Assembly (NCBI RefSeq): GCF_040183065.1
Contig: NC_091117.1
Span: forward strand, 111,045,001 to 111,109,000
From: Periplaneta americana
Lineage: Eukaryota; Arthropoda; Insecta; Blattodea; Blattidae
DNA length: 64,000 nt
Reading direction: 5' to 3'
Every line of letters begins with the position of its first letter. The first letter of the stretch is position 1. The notes under the pieces were generated by a model, which worked only from the letters and a program-made list of their open reading frames with translations, searched no databases and was not told the DNA's origin. This document shows positions 43,916-55,627 of this stretch, in pieces. The translations under genes and the position numbers were made by a program.

Positions 43916-44348
43916 TAAGAAAGAAATATGTTTACATCTACACGGTTCAACTTTTCTTTCAACTTCACACATTCAAGCAATGCCTGCAAGATTGGTATTA
44001 ATAACGGAAGTGCACACAATGTGCAGGATAATATATTATTTTAGCTTTCGCTGCTGCAGAACTTGGTCAGTGAAACTATAATCGGTTTTTACACTCCATC
44101 ACATGGTATTTTGGTGTTTTAATATTAATATGGCGTACCTTGTAGATAGACAATCTTAATGTATCTTAATTCAACATGCTCTTTAAACTTTATTCTTTCA
44201 ATATTCTTCCCAGACTGCGTAAGTACGAGCATGAAAAACTGAACTGTGTAGATGCAGCTTAACTGCACCGTCATGTTTTCTAATTTAAACTGAATTCTTC
44301 CATCATACCTTAAACGTTTATTAAACTGAGATCTGTAATTGTTTTCAG

Positions 44349-44466
44349 AGATAAACTTCAGAACGCGATTACCATCCTTCTACCACTACCACATGATGAA
44401 CTGACTTCTGTGTTGAATTACAACAGTGTATTAGGCCTAACTGCAATTACGCCAAGAGCTTTAAAG
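44349..44466 (+). CDS. Candidate exon, unknown protein
   Basis: TTGTTTTCAG ends at 44348; the frame reads DKLQNAITILLPLPHDELTS then VLNYNSVLGLTAITPRALK and meets AAAG|GTAAGC. Both splice motifs are good and the frame is open throughout. LQNAI...LP is loosely like part of a RhoGAP helix, too weak to name. It may belong with 43753-43915 and with a short candidate exon at 45957-45972 (KLISHLNH, acceptor T-run-CAG, donor GTAGGT). Confidence 0.3.
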
Positions 44467-44602
44467 GTAAGCTAACAGAGTTAATATAAACTTTGGGTAT
44501 GAACGAACATCTTATTTTTGTATATAGCTAAGTTAAGTTGGCCAGACATCTTAAAATTCGTGGGACAGAATCTGATATGACTAAATATGTTGTTCCCGGT
44601 GT

Positions 44603-44665
44603 AATTCTTTACAGTTGCGTTACCAAAGGATGGCGTTCTACCTTAGCTTGGTAACGCAATAGTAA
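44603..44665. repeat. Hairpin
   Basis: TTCTTTAC-AGTTGCGTTACCAA pairs with TTGGTAACGCAA-TAGTAAAGAA around a 21-nt loop; TGTTCCCG occurs just outside each arm. Confidence 0.7.
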
Positions 44666-44920
44666 AGAAGTATTGTTCCCGAAATGATATATTTTAGAAA
44701 TTTGACTTTACAGTTAACAGTAGTACCTTTACTGGAATAATTTTGATAAAATAAAAAGAGTTAAATTGCCGGAGATATTTATTATTTTTATAGACTCGTG
44801 GATAGAATTCTTCCAGGAATATTTCACAAACGTTGATTATACTGCAATCCTTCAATTGTTCTATGAAATGTAGTGTTATTAAGGCATTATATGATACTAG
44901 CCTCTGCTGGTTTGTTTCAG

Positions 44921-46242
44921 TTAATAGAAAGACAAATGGCGGAGTTTTACACTGTGAATGTGCTGCAGTGTACTGTCAGAAATCGGATAGTAATGAGAAG
45001 ATCTGGTTATTCCTGTTTCCTGTGCCAAGTAATGCAGCACAGCTTAAAAGGTAAGCAATGGCGTTGGCATAAGCTCAATGCAAAGATATCCTTATATATC
45101 ATCAGTAAATAGTCAGGGTTGGTAAACTGTAGTGATTTTTAAATTTAAGTGAGAATTATTTGTCAAATTCATATTTGTTTATTAAAATGAGTTTTTGCCT
45201 TCTTTTGTAATTCATTTAAACTTAATTTGTGCATTAGTTCCTACATAATTGTGTATTTTCTTAATGTGTTATTTTAAGTAATTAACAACATCGCTTCAAA
45301 AATAATTTACTATGTTTACATATAGGCCTCATTATTAATACATGAACAGTTACAGCACTAATAACCTGCACTTAATTATAATAATAATTAGCTTGGATTA
45401 GGCAAGATATTATGCTCAGTTTGTTATTCATTAGAAAAGAATTCAACTATTTAGGGAGATTAATATTTACAAATAAATTTATCAGAAGAGCTTAGCATTG
45501 TGTGTTTTCAGAATAAATACGTAGTCCATTTGGCATTGTGCAACTTTTACTTTGAATATTGTTATGAGCTACAACTATTCGTTTCAATCCTCAGCATCAT
45601 ACTGTACTTTAATTAGGTGGTGATTCCGAAAGTAGGCTCTACTTGACTACCTGTACCATGTGTTCTGTTGCTCCTTAATTAGGAGTTGGGAAAAGACATA
45701 TGAGAAGCAAACTTTCAAAACCTGTCCATTTCTTCAGAAAATGCTTGAATTATATGTCTGTAATAAACAAAGATTTTCCTGTGGTGAAATTTTATATGAA
45801 TTCATAGGAAGAAAAATATATTTCACCATAGAAAATATTTTGTTCATTGCAGAGATGCAAGTTTGCTACTCATATATATTGCTAATAGTTTTAAGAAGCA
45901 GCAGAACAGTCATATGTAAAAACGTTTATATATTTTTTTTTTTTCAGGAAGTTAATTTCTCATCTTAATCATGGTAGGTGCATATAATTTTAATATGTGA
46001 TTTAAGTAGTAACAATTATTTGATGTAAATAAAATGAAAATTATTTTATTTACATCATGATTAAATCATTAATTTAAATTAATACCAACCCTGGTTTGTG
46101 TATTTTTTTAAGATAATAATAGAATTTTGATTGTAACAGATACCACATGTGGGCAGCTGTGGCAGAAAATCCTCATCCTTACAGAAGGGCCTATATATGT
46201 GCAAGCCATTTTCGCAGTAATCAGTATAACGGTGACTTCAGA
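44921..46242 (+). CDS. Candidate split THAP zinc-finger gene (two exons)
   Basis: Exon a ends at 45050 with the frame ECAAVYCQKSDSNEKIWLFL then FPVPSNAAQLK and donor AAAAG|GTAAGC (phase 2). Exon b follows an acceptor GATTGTAACAG and starts at 46142 in matching phase: RYHMWAAVAENPHPYRRAYI then CASHFRSNQYNGDF. Joined, the order is C-X4-C, FP, W, then C-X2-H-F, which is the C2CH THAP signature with proper spacing. THAP proteins bind DNA in the nucleus. The intron is about 1.09 kb. A TAA follows soon after, so the chain is short or another exon is used. The start could be the acceptor-like TTTGTTTCAG at 44920; no confident initiation codon was found. It could be a host gene or the head of a separate P-type element. 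Confidence 0.45.
46021..46057. repeat. Perfect 15-bp hairpin
   Basis: TGATGTAAATAAAAT at 46021-46035 and its exact complement at 46043-46057, with a 7-nt loop. Confidence 0.85.
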
Positions 46243-46493
46243 TATAACTATTAAGAGGGGCCATTCCATCAACGGATGCTTGGTATCCCACTCAGGAACT
46301 ACGACCCACTTCATCACCAGCCTACTTACATTAACCTTTTTCACCACCTAACATAATTGCTTCATTCATTGCACTTCACTGTGGCATCAATTTGAACCTG
46401 TATTCTCTTTCATTGAGTGATTCATTCATTGTCTTTATCTTTTAACAAAATTGTGTTTAATTTTGTTGACAAGTGTATGGTAATGGACTTCAT

Positions 46494-46494
<1 letters not shown>

Positions 46495-46542
<48 letters not shown>
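46495..46542. repeat. (ATT)n microsatellite
   Basis: About 15 ATT units; a second run follows at 46641-46675. The two flank the family A repeat. Confidence 0.95.
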
Positions 46543-46552
46543 AGTTAAAAGG

Positions 46553-46640
46553 TAAAGGTATCCCCGTAACATGCCAAGAAGGCATTTGGGGGGCATGGAG
46601 GTAGAGCCCCATGCTTTCCATGACCTCTGTACTAGAATGA

Positions 46641-46645
<5 letters not shown>
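46553..46645 (+). repeat. Interspersed repeat fragment (family A)
   Basis: GGTAAAGGTATCCCCGTAAC, AAGGCATTTGGGGGGCATGG and GAGCCCCATGCTTTCC match the diverged copy at 1318-1445. It sits between two (ATT)n runs, which may be its tail. Confidence 0.55.
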
Positions 46646-46675
<30 letters not shown>

Positions 46676-46989
46676 CATTGTTATCTCATTTCGTTTAATG
46701 TGTTGATTTCTTCAGTTAATTGAAGGAAAATAAGGGGAATTCATTCATTCATCTGAAAAAAAAGTAGAGTACTTGACTTCTACATTATGAGCAATATAAT
46801 TTTTGATATATATAGGGCAATGATAAATCTAACGATCTTTAAGACCCTAAGTTAACATTACATAGTAATATAAATACAAATAATAATTACTAGTACAATG
46901 AGTATTTCAGTTGTGTCATCTATAGGGCATAGGAGGGAGTCCAGTGGCAGCGATACGAATCTGCAGCTTCTGCAACTGGTGAGATTTGG

Positions 46990-47330
46990 GTGCATTATTT
47001 AGAATTTTTAGAGAGTAAATATGTTGTTGTTGTTTTATAATGTCAGGCGTTTGACAATAAAGTCATTTGACCTCTTGCACTCCAATATTTTTCAAAGATA
47101 TTATCATGACCAGAGTAAATATGTTGATGTTTTCTAATGCCAGGCATTTGACAATAAAGTCATTTGACCTCTTGCACTCCAGTATTTTTCAAAATTATTG
47201 TCATGGTCAGCCACTGAAGCACAGATTTTGAGGTGTTCCGAATCCATTTCTTGGTTTGAGTAGCACAATGGACAGTTAAGAGACTGATATATTCCAATTC
47301 TATGCAGCAAAATAGTCCCCCAATCGGATT
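46990..47330 (-). mobile_element. LINE 3' end (minus), with a tandem duplication
   Basis: The minus strand carries CCAAGAAATGGATTCGGAAC and CTTCAGTGGCTG..., then GGAGTGCAAGAGGTCAAATG, the same sequence found at 48025-48125 on the plus strand at the end of another LINE copy. The last roughly 95 bp is present twice (near 47009-47112 and 47113-47206). Confidence 0.7.
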
Positions 47331-47439
47331 TCTGGGCGGGACTACTTTAATGGTACAGAAGAAACTAAATTTTTTATAATGGAATGCTTGTATAACATCA
47401 GCTAAGAAGAGAGTAAATATGATACAATATTTTGTCTCT

Positions 47440-48175
47440 TCTCACTTTATAGATCTCTTGGATGTGGAACAACAAGTTTTGACGGAGAAATCATTGTAAT
47501 AAGTGAAAGTCTCAGGAATCTTCTATGCCACATCAATAAATTTAAGAATGCAGTTATATTGTCAGACTCCAAAGCAGCTATTCTATCAATAGTTTCTAAA
47601 TACATACTTTCATCTCAAACAGCAGAAATAACTAAAATGCTCTCTCAATTAATATCACTCAATAAAAGAATTGTATTCGAGTGGATACCATCCCATTGTG
47701 GAATCCTGGGAAACGAGAATGCTGATGCTTTAGCAAAGAAGGGCAGCACTGCTACTTACAGACCTGTTACTAAATCTACGTATTACTCTGTGAAAAGATT
47801 TATTAAATCTACATACTTAGACTTCAACAAACAAAATTTGATAACACAAATCTCAAGGGAAAAAATGGAACTCTCTGCATCATAATCCACAGTTAATTCC
47901 CGATTTACCCCGAAAATCGTCTGTAGCTGCATTTAGATTGGCAACAGGCCATGACTGTCTGGCCAAACAAACACCTGCATAGAATTGGAATATATAGTCC
48001 CCTAACTACCCACTGTGCAACTCAAACCAAGAAATGGATTCGGAACACCTCAAAATCTGTGCTTCAGTGGCTGGCTGCCATGATAATATCTTCGAAAAAT
48101 ATTGGAGTGCAAGAGGTCAAATGACTTTGTCAAACCCCTAGCATTAGAATACAACAACAACATATTTTGAGCAAT
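47440..48175 (+). pseudogene. LINE RNase H domain and C-terminus, truncated
   Basis: The RNase H domain found at the end of I/R1/Jockey-type ORF2: TSFDGEIIVISESLRNLL (about 47475-47525), VILSDSKAAILSIVSKYI with the catalytic Asp, and FEWIPSHCGILGNENADALA KK (about 47680-47735) with the final Asp. A stop near 47884 follows, then a frameshifted tail: RKSSVAAFRLATGHDCLAKH and HRIGIYSPLTTHCATQTKKW. The tail continues to the AACAACAACA run at about 48150-48162. The endonuclease and RT are absent, so this is a 5'-truncated copy or fragment. It lies tail-opposed to the minus fragment just before it. Confidence 0.8.
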
Positions 48176-48179
48176 GGGG

Positions 48180-48877
48180 CCACAACCAAATCAAACACTC
48201 AGTATCAAAGCTCAAAATTAGGAAATGTTGCGAAGTATAGACTTATCTCTAATAAATTGTATTGCACTTTTTCTAATATGTTCAGTGTTTTGAATCAACT
48301 ATACATCAGAGAATGAAAAATAATTTTTTTACTTGTATTTCTTAATGGTGTTTTTATTAAAAGTCTAAGTTAATTTTATGTCTGTTGTAGACAATAGTTT
48401 TCTTTGTATTCTTTATCAGTGGTGATTATTGATTACTTAGATTCTTAATATCCATATATTAAACTAACGGCAGTTACTTTTAAAAATAGATGTTCAGCTT
48501 TGACGGTGTAAAACAAATAAAGAGGTGTTTTATAAATGTTTATGAACGTGCGTTGTACTATGTCACAGCAAAACATCTTATGACTATTTTCAAGCTAATG
48601 TTTGACATAAAAAAAATTAAGAGCGAATTATAATTACAGTATATAACTGACCAATAATAACTTTGAAGTCAATATTCCAAAGTCAATCTTTGTTTTTATC
48701 TTCCAGTACATGATACATAACATTATTTAAAAATAGTGCTTAAGGTGTTTTGGAGAGAAGTAGCCTATCCTATCCTGTATCTCAATTACATATTTTATCT
48801 AGAAGATGCAAAAACTTTTATTAGTCAAATTTGATAAATTAATTTAATAAAAGAGTTAAATTACGGTGTTAAAAGAG
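48180..48877. other. No recognisable feature
   Basis: AT-rich, no gene seen. Confidence 0.45.
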
Positions 48878-49004
48878 GGAGTGTGTTAATGGTTTTCAGT
48901 TTCATGTTCAACCATTATATTTATATTCACATGTTAAAACAAAAATGTGATATAAATATTGTGGTTAAACATGTTATTTAAACTGATAAACCATTACACA
49001 CTCC
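48878..49004. mobile_element. Palindromic MITE, about 127 bp
   Basis: GGAGTGTGTTAATGG on the left and CCATTACACACTCC on the right fold together, and the inner parts also pair (ACCATTATATTTATATTCACA against TGTGATATAAATATTGTGGT). No coding content. Confidence 0.65.
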
Positions 49005-49033
49005 TTTGGCGATATGAAAAATACCAGTATGTG

Positions 49034-49109
49034 TTGGTATAATAGGTATCTGCAGTACCGATCGGGCTCTAATGTTGGCATAACGGATACCTGTAATACC
49101 GATCGGGCC
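49034..49109 (+). repeat. 41-bp tandem duplication
   Basis: TTGGTATAATAGGTATCTGC-AGTACCGATCGGGC is followed by TTGGCATAACGGATACCTGT-AATACCGATCGGGC. Confidence 0.75.
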
Positions 49110-49364
49110 GTGTAACAAGGGATGTAGTTCCGCATTCTGCCGCTATGTGTAATGAGATGTAGTTCCGATGTTTTGCCGCCAAGTGTCTCGACGTCGCGTC
49201 AATAGCGTGTCGAAGGTAATGCATTGAGTTGGGGGTCTTTCTATTTATTTGTCTATGCTCGCAACTAGGCAGAGGCTTTTGCTGAATAAAACTGTTCTTA
49301 CATTTGACGCAATAATGACAAATTGTTTGTGATGCAGTGCTGACTTTCCTCTTTGTCAACGAAA

Positions 49365-51270
49365 AGAGCCCTACCACTGCCATTGTGATCTAATATAGGC
49401 CGTAAGGCAGACCACGTGACTCGCTTAACAGCTGATCGCGAAAGGCGGTCTTTCAACCATATGAATTAGTTGCAGGGCATGAAGAATAACATATATTTCT
49501 CTGAAATGCAGTGTAATTGCGTCAGTAAAATTTTAAACAGTGATTGTGAGACACTTGAGACACAATTTACTTGCAATTTAAGGTATAATATTATTTTTGG
49601 TGTGAAAATTACGTTATTGCAGGCAAAGTTCGTATGTGTAATACCTGCCTTTATTTCGATTAAATATTGCGCCCTTATGTGGTTAAGTGAAATTTTGGTC
49701 TTATAAACAGTAGGCTAAATATGTGTAATAATATATACGTGAAAGTGAAACATTGACTGGCATGTAAAGTAAGTTGTGATTAGGCCTAAGTGCAGCGTTA
49801 CCGATGTTACTCTTGTCTAATCCATTATTGTTAGTTTACCGTATTTGTCTTATTACATTTAAATTATTGCCCCCTTTTTATTTGTGAATAACCTACATTA
49901 TACGAGTAAATAATACGACGTTTGATAATATACACAATTTGAACTAAAAACGAGATACATATAGTATATTACGAAAAATTATACCCTATAGTTTTCATTA
50001 CTGTTACAGTATCTAGAATTGTAATTAGTTGAAATAAAGCACTCATGCTTCATTACGAAATTCTTGCACATTCATTTATGCACGTTTCAACAATTTTCAG
50101 TTGCATCGCACGCATATTTTAATATGTTGAAGTTATAGGTTATGTTTATTCTATCAGTACTTGCCTTATTTCCATATTCGCAATTATGCATTATAATTAA
50201 GCATAACGCTACGTATAACTTATAAATGCAATTTGTTTACACTTCAATTGTATTTATTCGTTTCAGACGGTACTCCAGTCTGAAGTCTGATTAGTTTAAA
50301 TGTTACTAGGGCTAAACTAGCGCTGAAGTAGTTCCCTTCGTATTCATACATCTTGCATATACAAATTAGTTCGGTTCGTTCAGGATTTTAATATGCCTTG
50401 CTTATAGGATCAAATGCATCTCCACAAAAAATTAATTCAACTGTTTTCAGTTCAGAAATTACCGGAACTATACCTCAGCGCTACTAAGTAATATAACGTA
50501 TGTACATTTCATATGACGGACTGTGGTGAATTTTCAACCTATAAGTAAGGACGGTAACCGTGTTCTGAAGTTTATCCTAAAAATATATTCTTCTTTATTA
50601 AATCTCAAAACCGTTTTCGTTCTCAACTTAAGCCTAAAATGTTGACGCAGATAGGTTATGTTAACATGGTAAATTCTCTTCACATAAAAATAACACAGTT
50701 TTATTTATTATTCCTGCCACATTATGCAACACATAAATGGAACTTATGCACATATTACATTGAATGAAAATGTAATTGTATTATTTATTTGTTCCCTACT
50801 TTACTGGGTTGTAATGAATTGTATTTATCTAACCTACCAGATTAACACACAACTGTACATACACTAATTTCATAGGAGGGACTGTGGTAAATTTTGTACC
50901 TACAAGTAAGGAAGGTAGACGTGCTAAATTAAAATTACAATATAAATAATTCTTCTTTATTAAATCTCAAAATAGCTTCCATTCCAAACTTAAAATGTTG
51001 ATGCAACCAGGTTATGTTACCATGTAAAACTCCGTTCACATTAAAATAACACAGTTTTGTAATTATTTCTGCAACATATTATGCAATAAGAAGTGTGAAG
51101 GGGTCTTATACACACATTACACTAAATAAAATTGAGCGCCGACACGCTATAAAGTAATATATTTCACTCAGCTCCGTATACTCAAATAGAAAAGCCCGAC
51201 TCATCGAGTGACGTCACACAACCTGCATTACGGCCTGGTCTAGATCACGATGGCAGTGGCCCTACGCATT
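49365..51270. repeat. Inverted repeat enclosing 1.8 kb, with inner duplication
   Basis: CCACTGCCATTGTGATCTA...AGGCCGTAAGGCAG near 49375-49415 matches the complement of CTGCATTACGGCCTG...ATCACGATGGCAGTGG near 51218-51258. Inside, a roughly 360-bp unit is duplicated (starting GGACTGTGG at about 50518 and 50880, both with ATTCTTCTTTATTAAATCTC and AAAATAACACAGTTTT). No coding frame. It could be a non-autonomous DNA element; no target duplication was found. Confidence 0.5.
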
Positions 51271-51318
51271 AATAAAAAGAAAATTGGAGTACGCCCTATA
51301 AACACAATAAATACTAAA

Positions 51319-51436
<118 letters not shown>

Positions 51437-52160
51437 TTAATGCAGATATTTCGCTGATTCTCAGTCCGTCTTATCTTATAATTCTCTGGGGCAATGGTAC
51501 CTGTATTGAGAGAGTTTAATTATTCAGAAACGAATATTACGATTTATGATACATTTCATTTAAATCCGAGTGAATGAGACATTTTTGGAAATTTTAAAGT
51601 CTTAATTATTACTTTTTCATTTATAAATCAATCCTTTTACAAAAACAATAGCGAAATGTTTAAATTAAATATTGATGTATCCGAAAAATATAATAATAAT
51701 TTATTTTATTTTACCCGGCAGAGTTAAGACCTGCTCTTCCACTGACCCAAGTCTACAATTAATAGAAATACATAATATTAGTAATAGTAATCGTAATAAT
51801 AATAGATATGTTGTGAAATATTATTATTGAAACTGTATCATACAAGATTTATGAAATAAAGTATCCATTAGAAACTACGAGACACCTTATTATTCAAAGT
51901 CTCCTGTTGTTTCCGTTTGCCATATTATAACCAAATTACTACTTGACATAATTTCAAATTTGTAATAAGTTTAAGGTGGTGTTAAAGGACTATTTGTTTT
52001 CATAATATTTATTCGCATCAAGAATATTATTGTAATTAAATATACTGACATGTCTATCTGTACATTGTATGGCAGCTAACAAAAATAAATGATATGATAT
52101 AATGGTACCAGTACATAAACACAAATGAAAAAAAAAATCATTACATTTATCAAAATAATA

Positions 52161-52483
52161 GAGAGGCAGTATACCTTTGATAAGCACTCCTTGCGGAGGC
52201 TGGCGGTACTACACACCGCCATGTTTTGTAGGGAACGATCCATAGTACTGTCAGACTCCGCAGGGAGCGCTTATCAGACGTATACTGCCTCCACAGTCTA
52301 CTATATACAGTCACGAAGCTTGAGTTTTGAGGGTGCTAGAAACAATAGACTGTGACGGTACTATTTTGCATTGCCTGTAATGAGTCGATATTAGCGATAC
52401 TAGTGGTGAGCAACTATCTAATGTTTGCATATTTACTACGTATTGAGCTTCGCGACTGTATATACTAGACTGTGCAGCCTCTC
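52161..52483. mobile_element. MITE A (TA-flanked), split by MITE B
   Basis: Ends GAGAGGCAGTATACC and, in complement, GAGAGGCTG; the right arm also has TATACGTCTGATAAGCGCTCC-type sequence just left of MITE B that pairs with ATACCTTTGATAAGCACTCC. TA flanks both ends (52159-52160, 52484-52485). It sits within the Jockey-like ORF1 fragment. Confidence 0.75.
52292..52474. mobile_element. MITE B, TIR1-like, nested in MITE A
   Basis: Ends CACAGTCTACTATATACAGT...CGAAGCT and, in complement, CACAGTCTAGTATATACAGT...CGAAGCT. Flanks CTGCCTC (52285-52291) and CAGCCTC (52475-52481) match at 6 of 7. The first 20 bases resemble the ends of the large TIR1 element at 21597 and 32859, so it may be mobilised by the same machinery. 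Confidence 0.75.
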
Positions 52484-52497
52484 TATAGTATCTAACT

Positions 52498-53030
52498 CGT
52501 TGAGTATGATACTTAATGCCGTCAGCAGAATAACTGATTTTCATGGGTTAACTTAAAAGGCATTGTAATTTTCGATTACCTTCGGAAGGTTTTCTGACTA
52601 CTATAGGAGGCATTCTTAGTTTTCTTTTGAAGGAATCATCATTGGTACATTTTGTTACTGAATCTGAAGATAATGAATCATTTTGACTGACCTGAGGTTC
52701 TAGTTTCATCTCGTGAGTTAGAGGTTCAAATGAATTGTTTAATTCCACGTCAGGATGAACTACTGAATCCAAGACACCAGATAGTGGATTAGTGACATTT
52801 ATATCACTCTTATTTTCATCACTTGATTTAAATTTCTTTGACAGTACAGATGTTACCTGTTTTGATTTGAATGTTGATGGTTTTAGTTTAGAAGTAGATT
52901 GACGTGAATAAGTTTTTAGCACAGGAGAATTTACGGAACAATATCGTAATTCTAAATCACTATCCACAATGTGTTGAGTATCCTCAGGCGAGGGCAACTG
53001 ACGCATATTTGTGATATTTTCATTAGCCAT
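52498..53030 (-). pseudogene. Jockey-like ORF1 N-terminal fragment
   Basis: A third copy of the Jockey-like ORF1, starting at 53030 with MANENITNMRQLPSPEDTQH. It contains VVHPDVELNNSFEPL, matching IIHPDINLENSFEPF of the 3.8-kb copy, and RMPPIVVRKPSEGNRKLQ. After a stop the homology resumes with MKISYSADGIKYHTQRVRYY up to the TA where MITE A is inserted. The zinc knuckles and ORF2 are absent on the other side, so it is a fragment. It is Ser/Thr-rich, as LINE ORF1 N-termini often are. Confidence 0.75.
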
Positions 53031-53039
53031 TTCAATATC

Positions 53040-54185
53040 GTATGTCTAATGCGTTGCTAACAATAAAACTGAACCCAACTATGGGCACGAAAAAATGTCT
53101 TATTTAACACATTATTAATGTCAAGGACAACTGTTATTAATTTACACTATAACCACAAACAACACTTAAACAATTAAAACACAAAAATACTGATCAAATT
53201 AAAGCGAAACACTGATTACATGTATTTATGCCGGGCAGAATGCAAATTCAAAAGATCCGCCATTCAGACCCAAAAATCGACATTCGGACCGCTAGGTCTA
53301 ATCTGACCAAAGTTAATGGCTATAATCAAAGACGTTTTATAGTTCAATATAATTATCGTGCGGTGCTAACTGCATGGAGCACGGCCGACTTGATGTTACC
53401 TTCGCTTTTTTGTATACGGCCTTGACAATTGTAATATTTTCCTGAAATTGGTTGTTTCTCAATTCCACCACGAGGCGCTGGCTGCCAAGCTTTTGTGTCC
53501 ACAGAAGAAATACTCAATATGAATTAAAATAAATGATTAAAGAGTAATAATAACACTTATAAATAATTAATGAAAATAATAAGTATTATTATGTTTAGTT
53601 CTGTTAATTATGATAAAAGCGTGAGTTTAAAAGCAGGGAAGGTACCACATAGTAACCTGTTCAGTTTAAGTAACATGATGAAGGAGGCGTAATTTTGTAG
53701 TTCATTCATTAGCACCCCTAGGCTAAACTACGATGTTTCAAAGTAATCACTTGGGTAAATATTTACTATAACTTGTACTGAATTTTATAATTTCACTCTC
53801 TGCACTTATACATTTCACTTGATATAGCAGATTCAAGAATCATAATTTCAAGATTTTGCGATCCAGTGGATTATAAGCCGCATTCTTCGAAGAAACAAGC
53901 TTTTCAGTTAAAGCTGCTGCAATGTTATCTAGAAGCGGTGTAACAAATTTCACAGTAATGATTTTAGCAAGTCGATTTTGGCCGTCTTCATCACAAATTG
54001 GCATTGCAAGAGAGGGCATCTACACAGTAACGGCTCAATTTCTGAACAAAAATTTTCTAATATACTCTTGTTTGGTATTCTCTTTCGATGATTAAGAAGC
54101 TGATATAGAATCCACGAATACTGCCTTCATCGGCCTCTTTCCTCACATTTTCCTGTTCCGTATGTAACGGATCTCTTTCAATTAG
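53040..54185. other. No gene; left arm of a long-range inverted repeat
   Basis: Holds GCACGGCCGACTTGATG...CGGCCTTGACAATT at about 53378-53430, the mate of 56953-57010. The rest is unremarkable AT-rich sequence. Confidence 0.45.
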
Positions 54186-55130
54186 TTGGAGTTTTTCGGT
54201 TGTTTTCGATGTCTCATCTTGCTTCTGTGGTGCAGTTTATGCTGCGGGGATTTCTATGTTATATTGGTGGCTACATTGTTTTTTTTTTTATTTTGTGAAC
54301 GCACTCCTATTTTCTCCTCCTCTGATTGGAGAAAGAAGAGAGCGGTGCGCTGTCTGCTGGAGGAGCTAGGAGCGGCCTCAAGAGACGGCACTCTTCTTGG
54401 CAGCGAGACAGAGAGAGAGGACCACGGAGTCTCCAACCTTCACTGGAGGATTCGTCGCTTTTTTGCACTTCGCCATCGTCGGGTTTGAGTCGACCCGCCT
54501 GATTGAAAGGGAACGACTCCGATTACGCGTGGGACTCATTATCGAGAGAACGCCGCTTTGATGTTGCGGTGACTGTTTGCTTCGTCTCTAACAGAGCATT
54601 GGCCAGCTCTGTTAATTACAATATTCTAGACAGTGTGAGATAGTTAACATCCTTTATACGACAGTGAAGTTTCTCCGAGTGTATGGTGGCATTAATGGTA
54701 ATAGTTTGTGAGTCTGCGTATTCTACGCGGACCAGCACCGGCATTCAGCTAAAGGTTGGAGTGTTGAACTTTATTGAATTTATCAGAGCCCGTGTGCCAC
54801 GGGGAACTGTACCTTTCTTGTGGGTGTTTGATCACTCCTAGTGTATATTACCATTGTTTTCACTTCTTACTCTATTTTAGTTATTAGTTCTCTCACTTTC
54901 GGCAATTTATGCCGTTATTATACCTTTAATATCTTTTTATTACCCCCACCCCCTTTCTTGGGGTTATTCATTCTTATGTATTCACAGTTCTTAACTTGTA
55001 TAACATTTGTAACTTCTTTTCTCTCTACTTTGTTTCTTGTTTATTAAATTGTTATGTTCATGATGGCTTTTCTTATAAGTACTATTGTCAGAGGCAACCA
55101 AAAACCTTGAACGATACGATCCTTTTTTTT
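54186..55130 (+). other. Unassigned GC-richer block ending in a T-run
   Basis: Base composition at 54290-54800 is clearly less AT-rich than the surroundings and purine-rich in parts (GAGACAGAGAGAGAGGACC). It ends with a 17-T run at 55122-55138. The open frame at 54186-54488 has no recognisable motif. A LINE 5' UTR, an LTR or a 5' exon of a host transcript are all possible. Confidence 0.3.
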
Positions 55131-55627
55131 TTTTTTTTTCCTTGTAACACCTGATTAAGTTTTGTAATTTTCACATGCAATCTGTTAATTATTTCTTTTT
55201 AGCTCCACAAAGTTAACAACGTCTGTTTGCGTCGCTTTATGGTAATTTTCAACTAGCAAGAAGGGAATGTCATTAACTGATGCTGGGCCATTCGGAACAT
55301 CTTGTTAAAATAGTGAAAAACCAATATTACTAAAACATTTGCGTTTCTTGGGTGGAGGGAGATCAGTTTTAGTAACTGTTCGTCATGGTCTTCTGATATC
55401 TGTCACTTTATACCTAGGACAATGAGGGAATATTGTTGGCACAGGATTTGGTTTTAATAGTCTAAATTTCGCATTATTAGAATAATCTTCTTCCCTGAAA
55501 TGTAAACTACAAACGACTGAAAATGGGGAGTTGCTTTAGGAACAAAGTCTCGGCGTGAAATCACTTTAAGCCATTTTCGCATCTTTCCCTTACTTACAGT
55601 ACTTACTTACTTACTTACTTACGGCTT

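Noticed and set aside
49069..49383. 104-residue minus-strand open frame
   Set aside because: Has Cys/His residues but no finger spacing, no splice framing and no repeat in other copies; composition of the inverted-repeat arm explains its openness.
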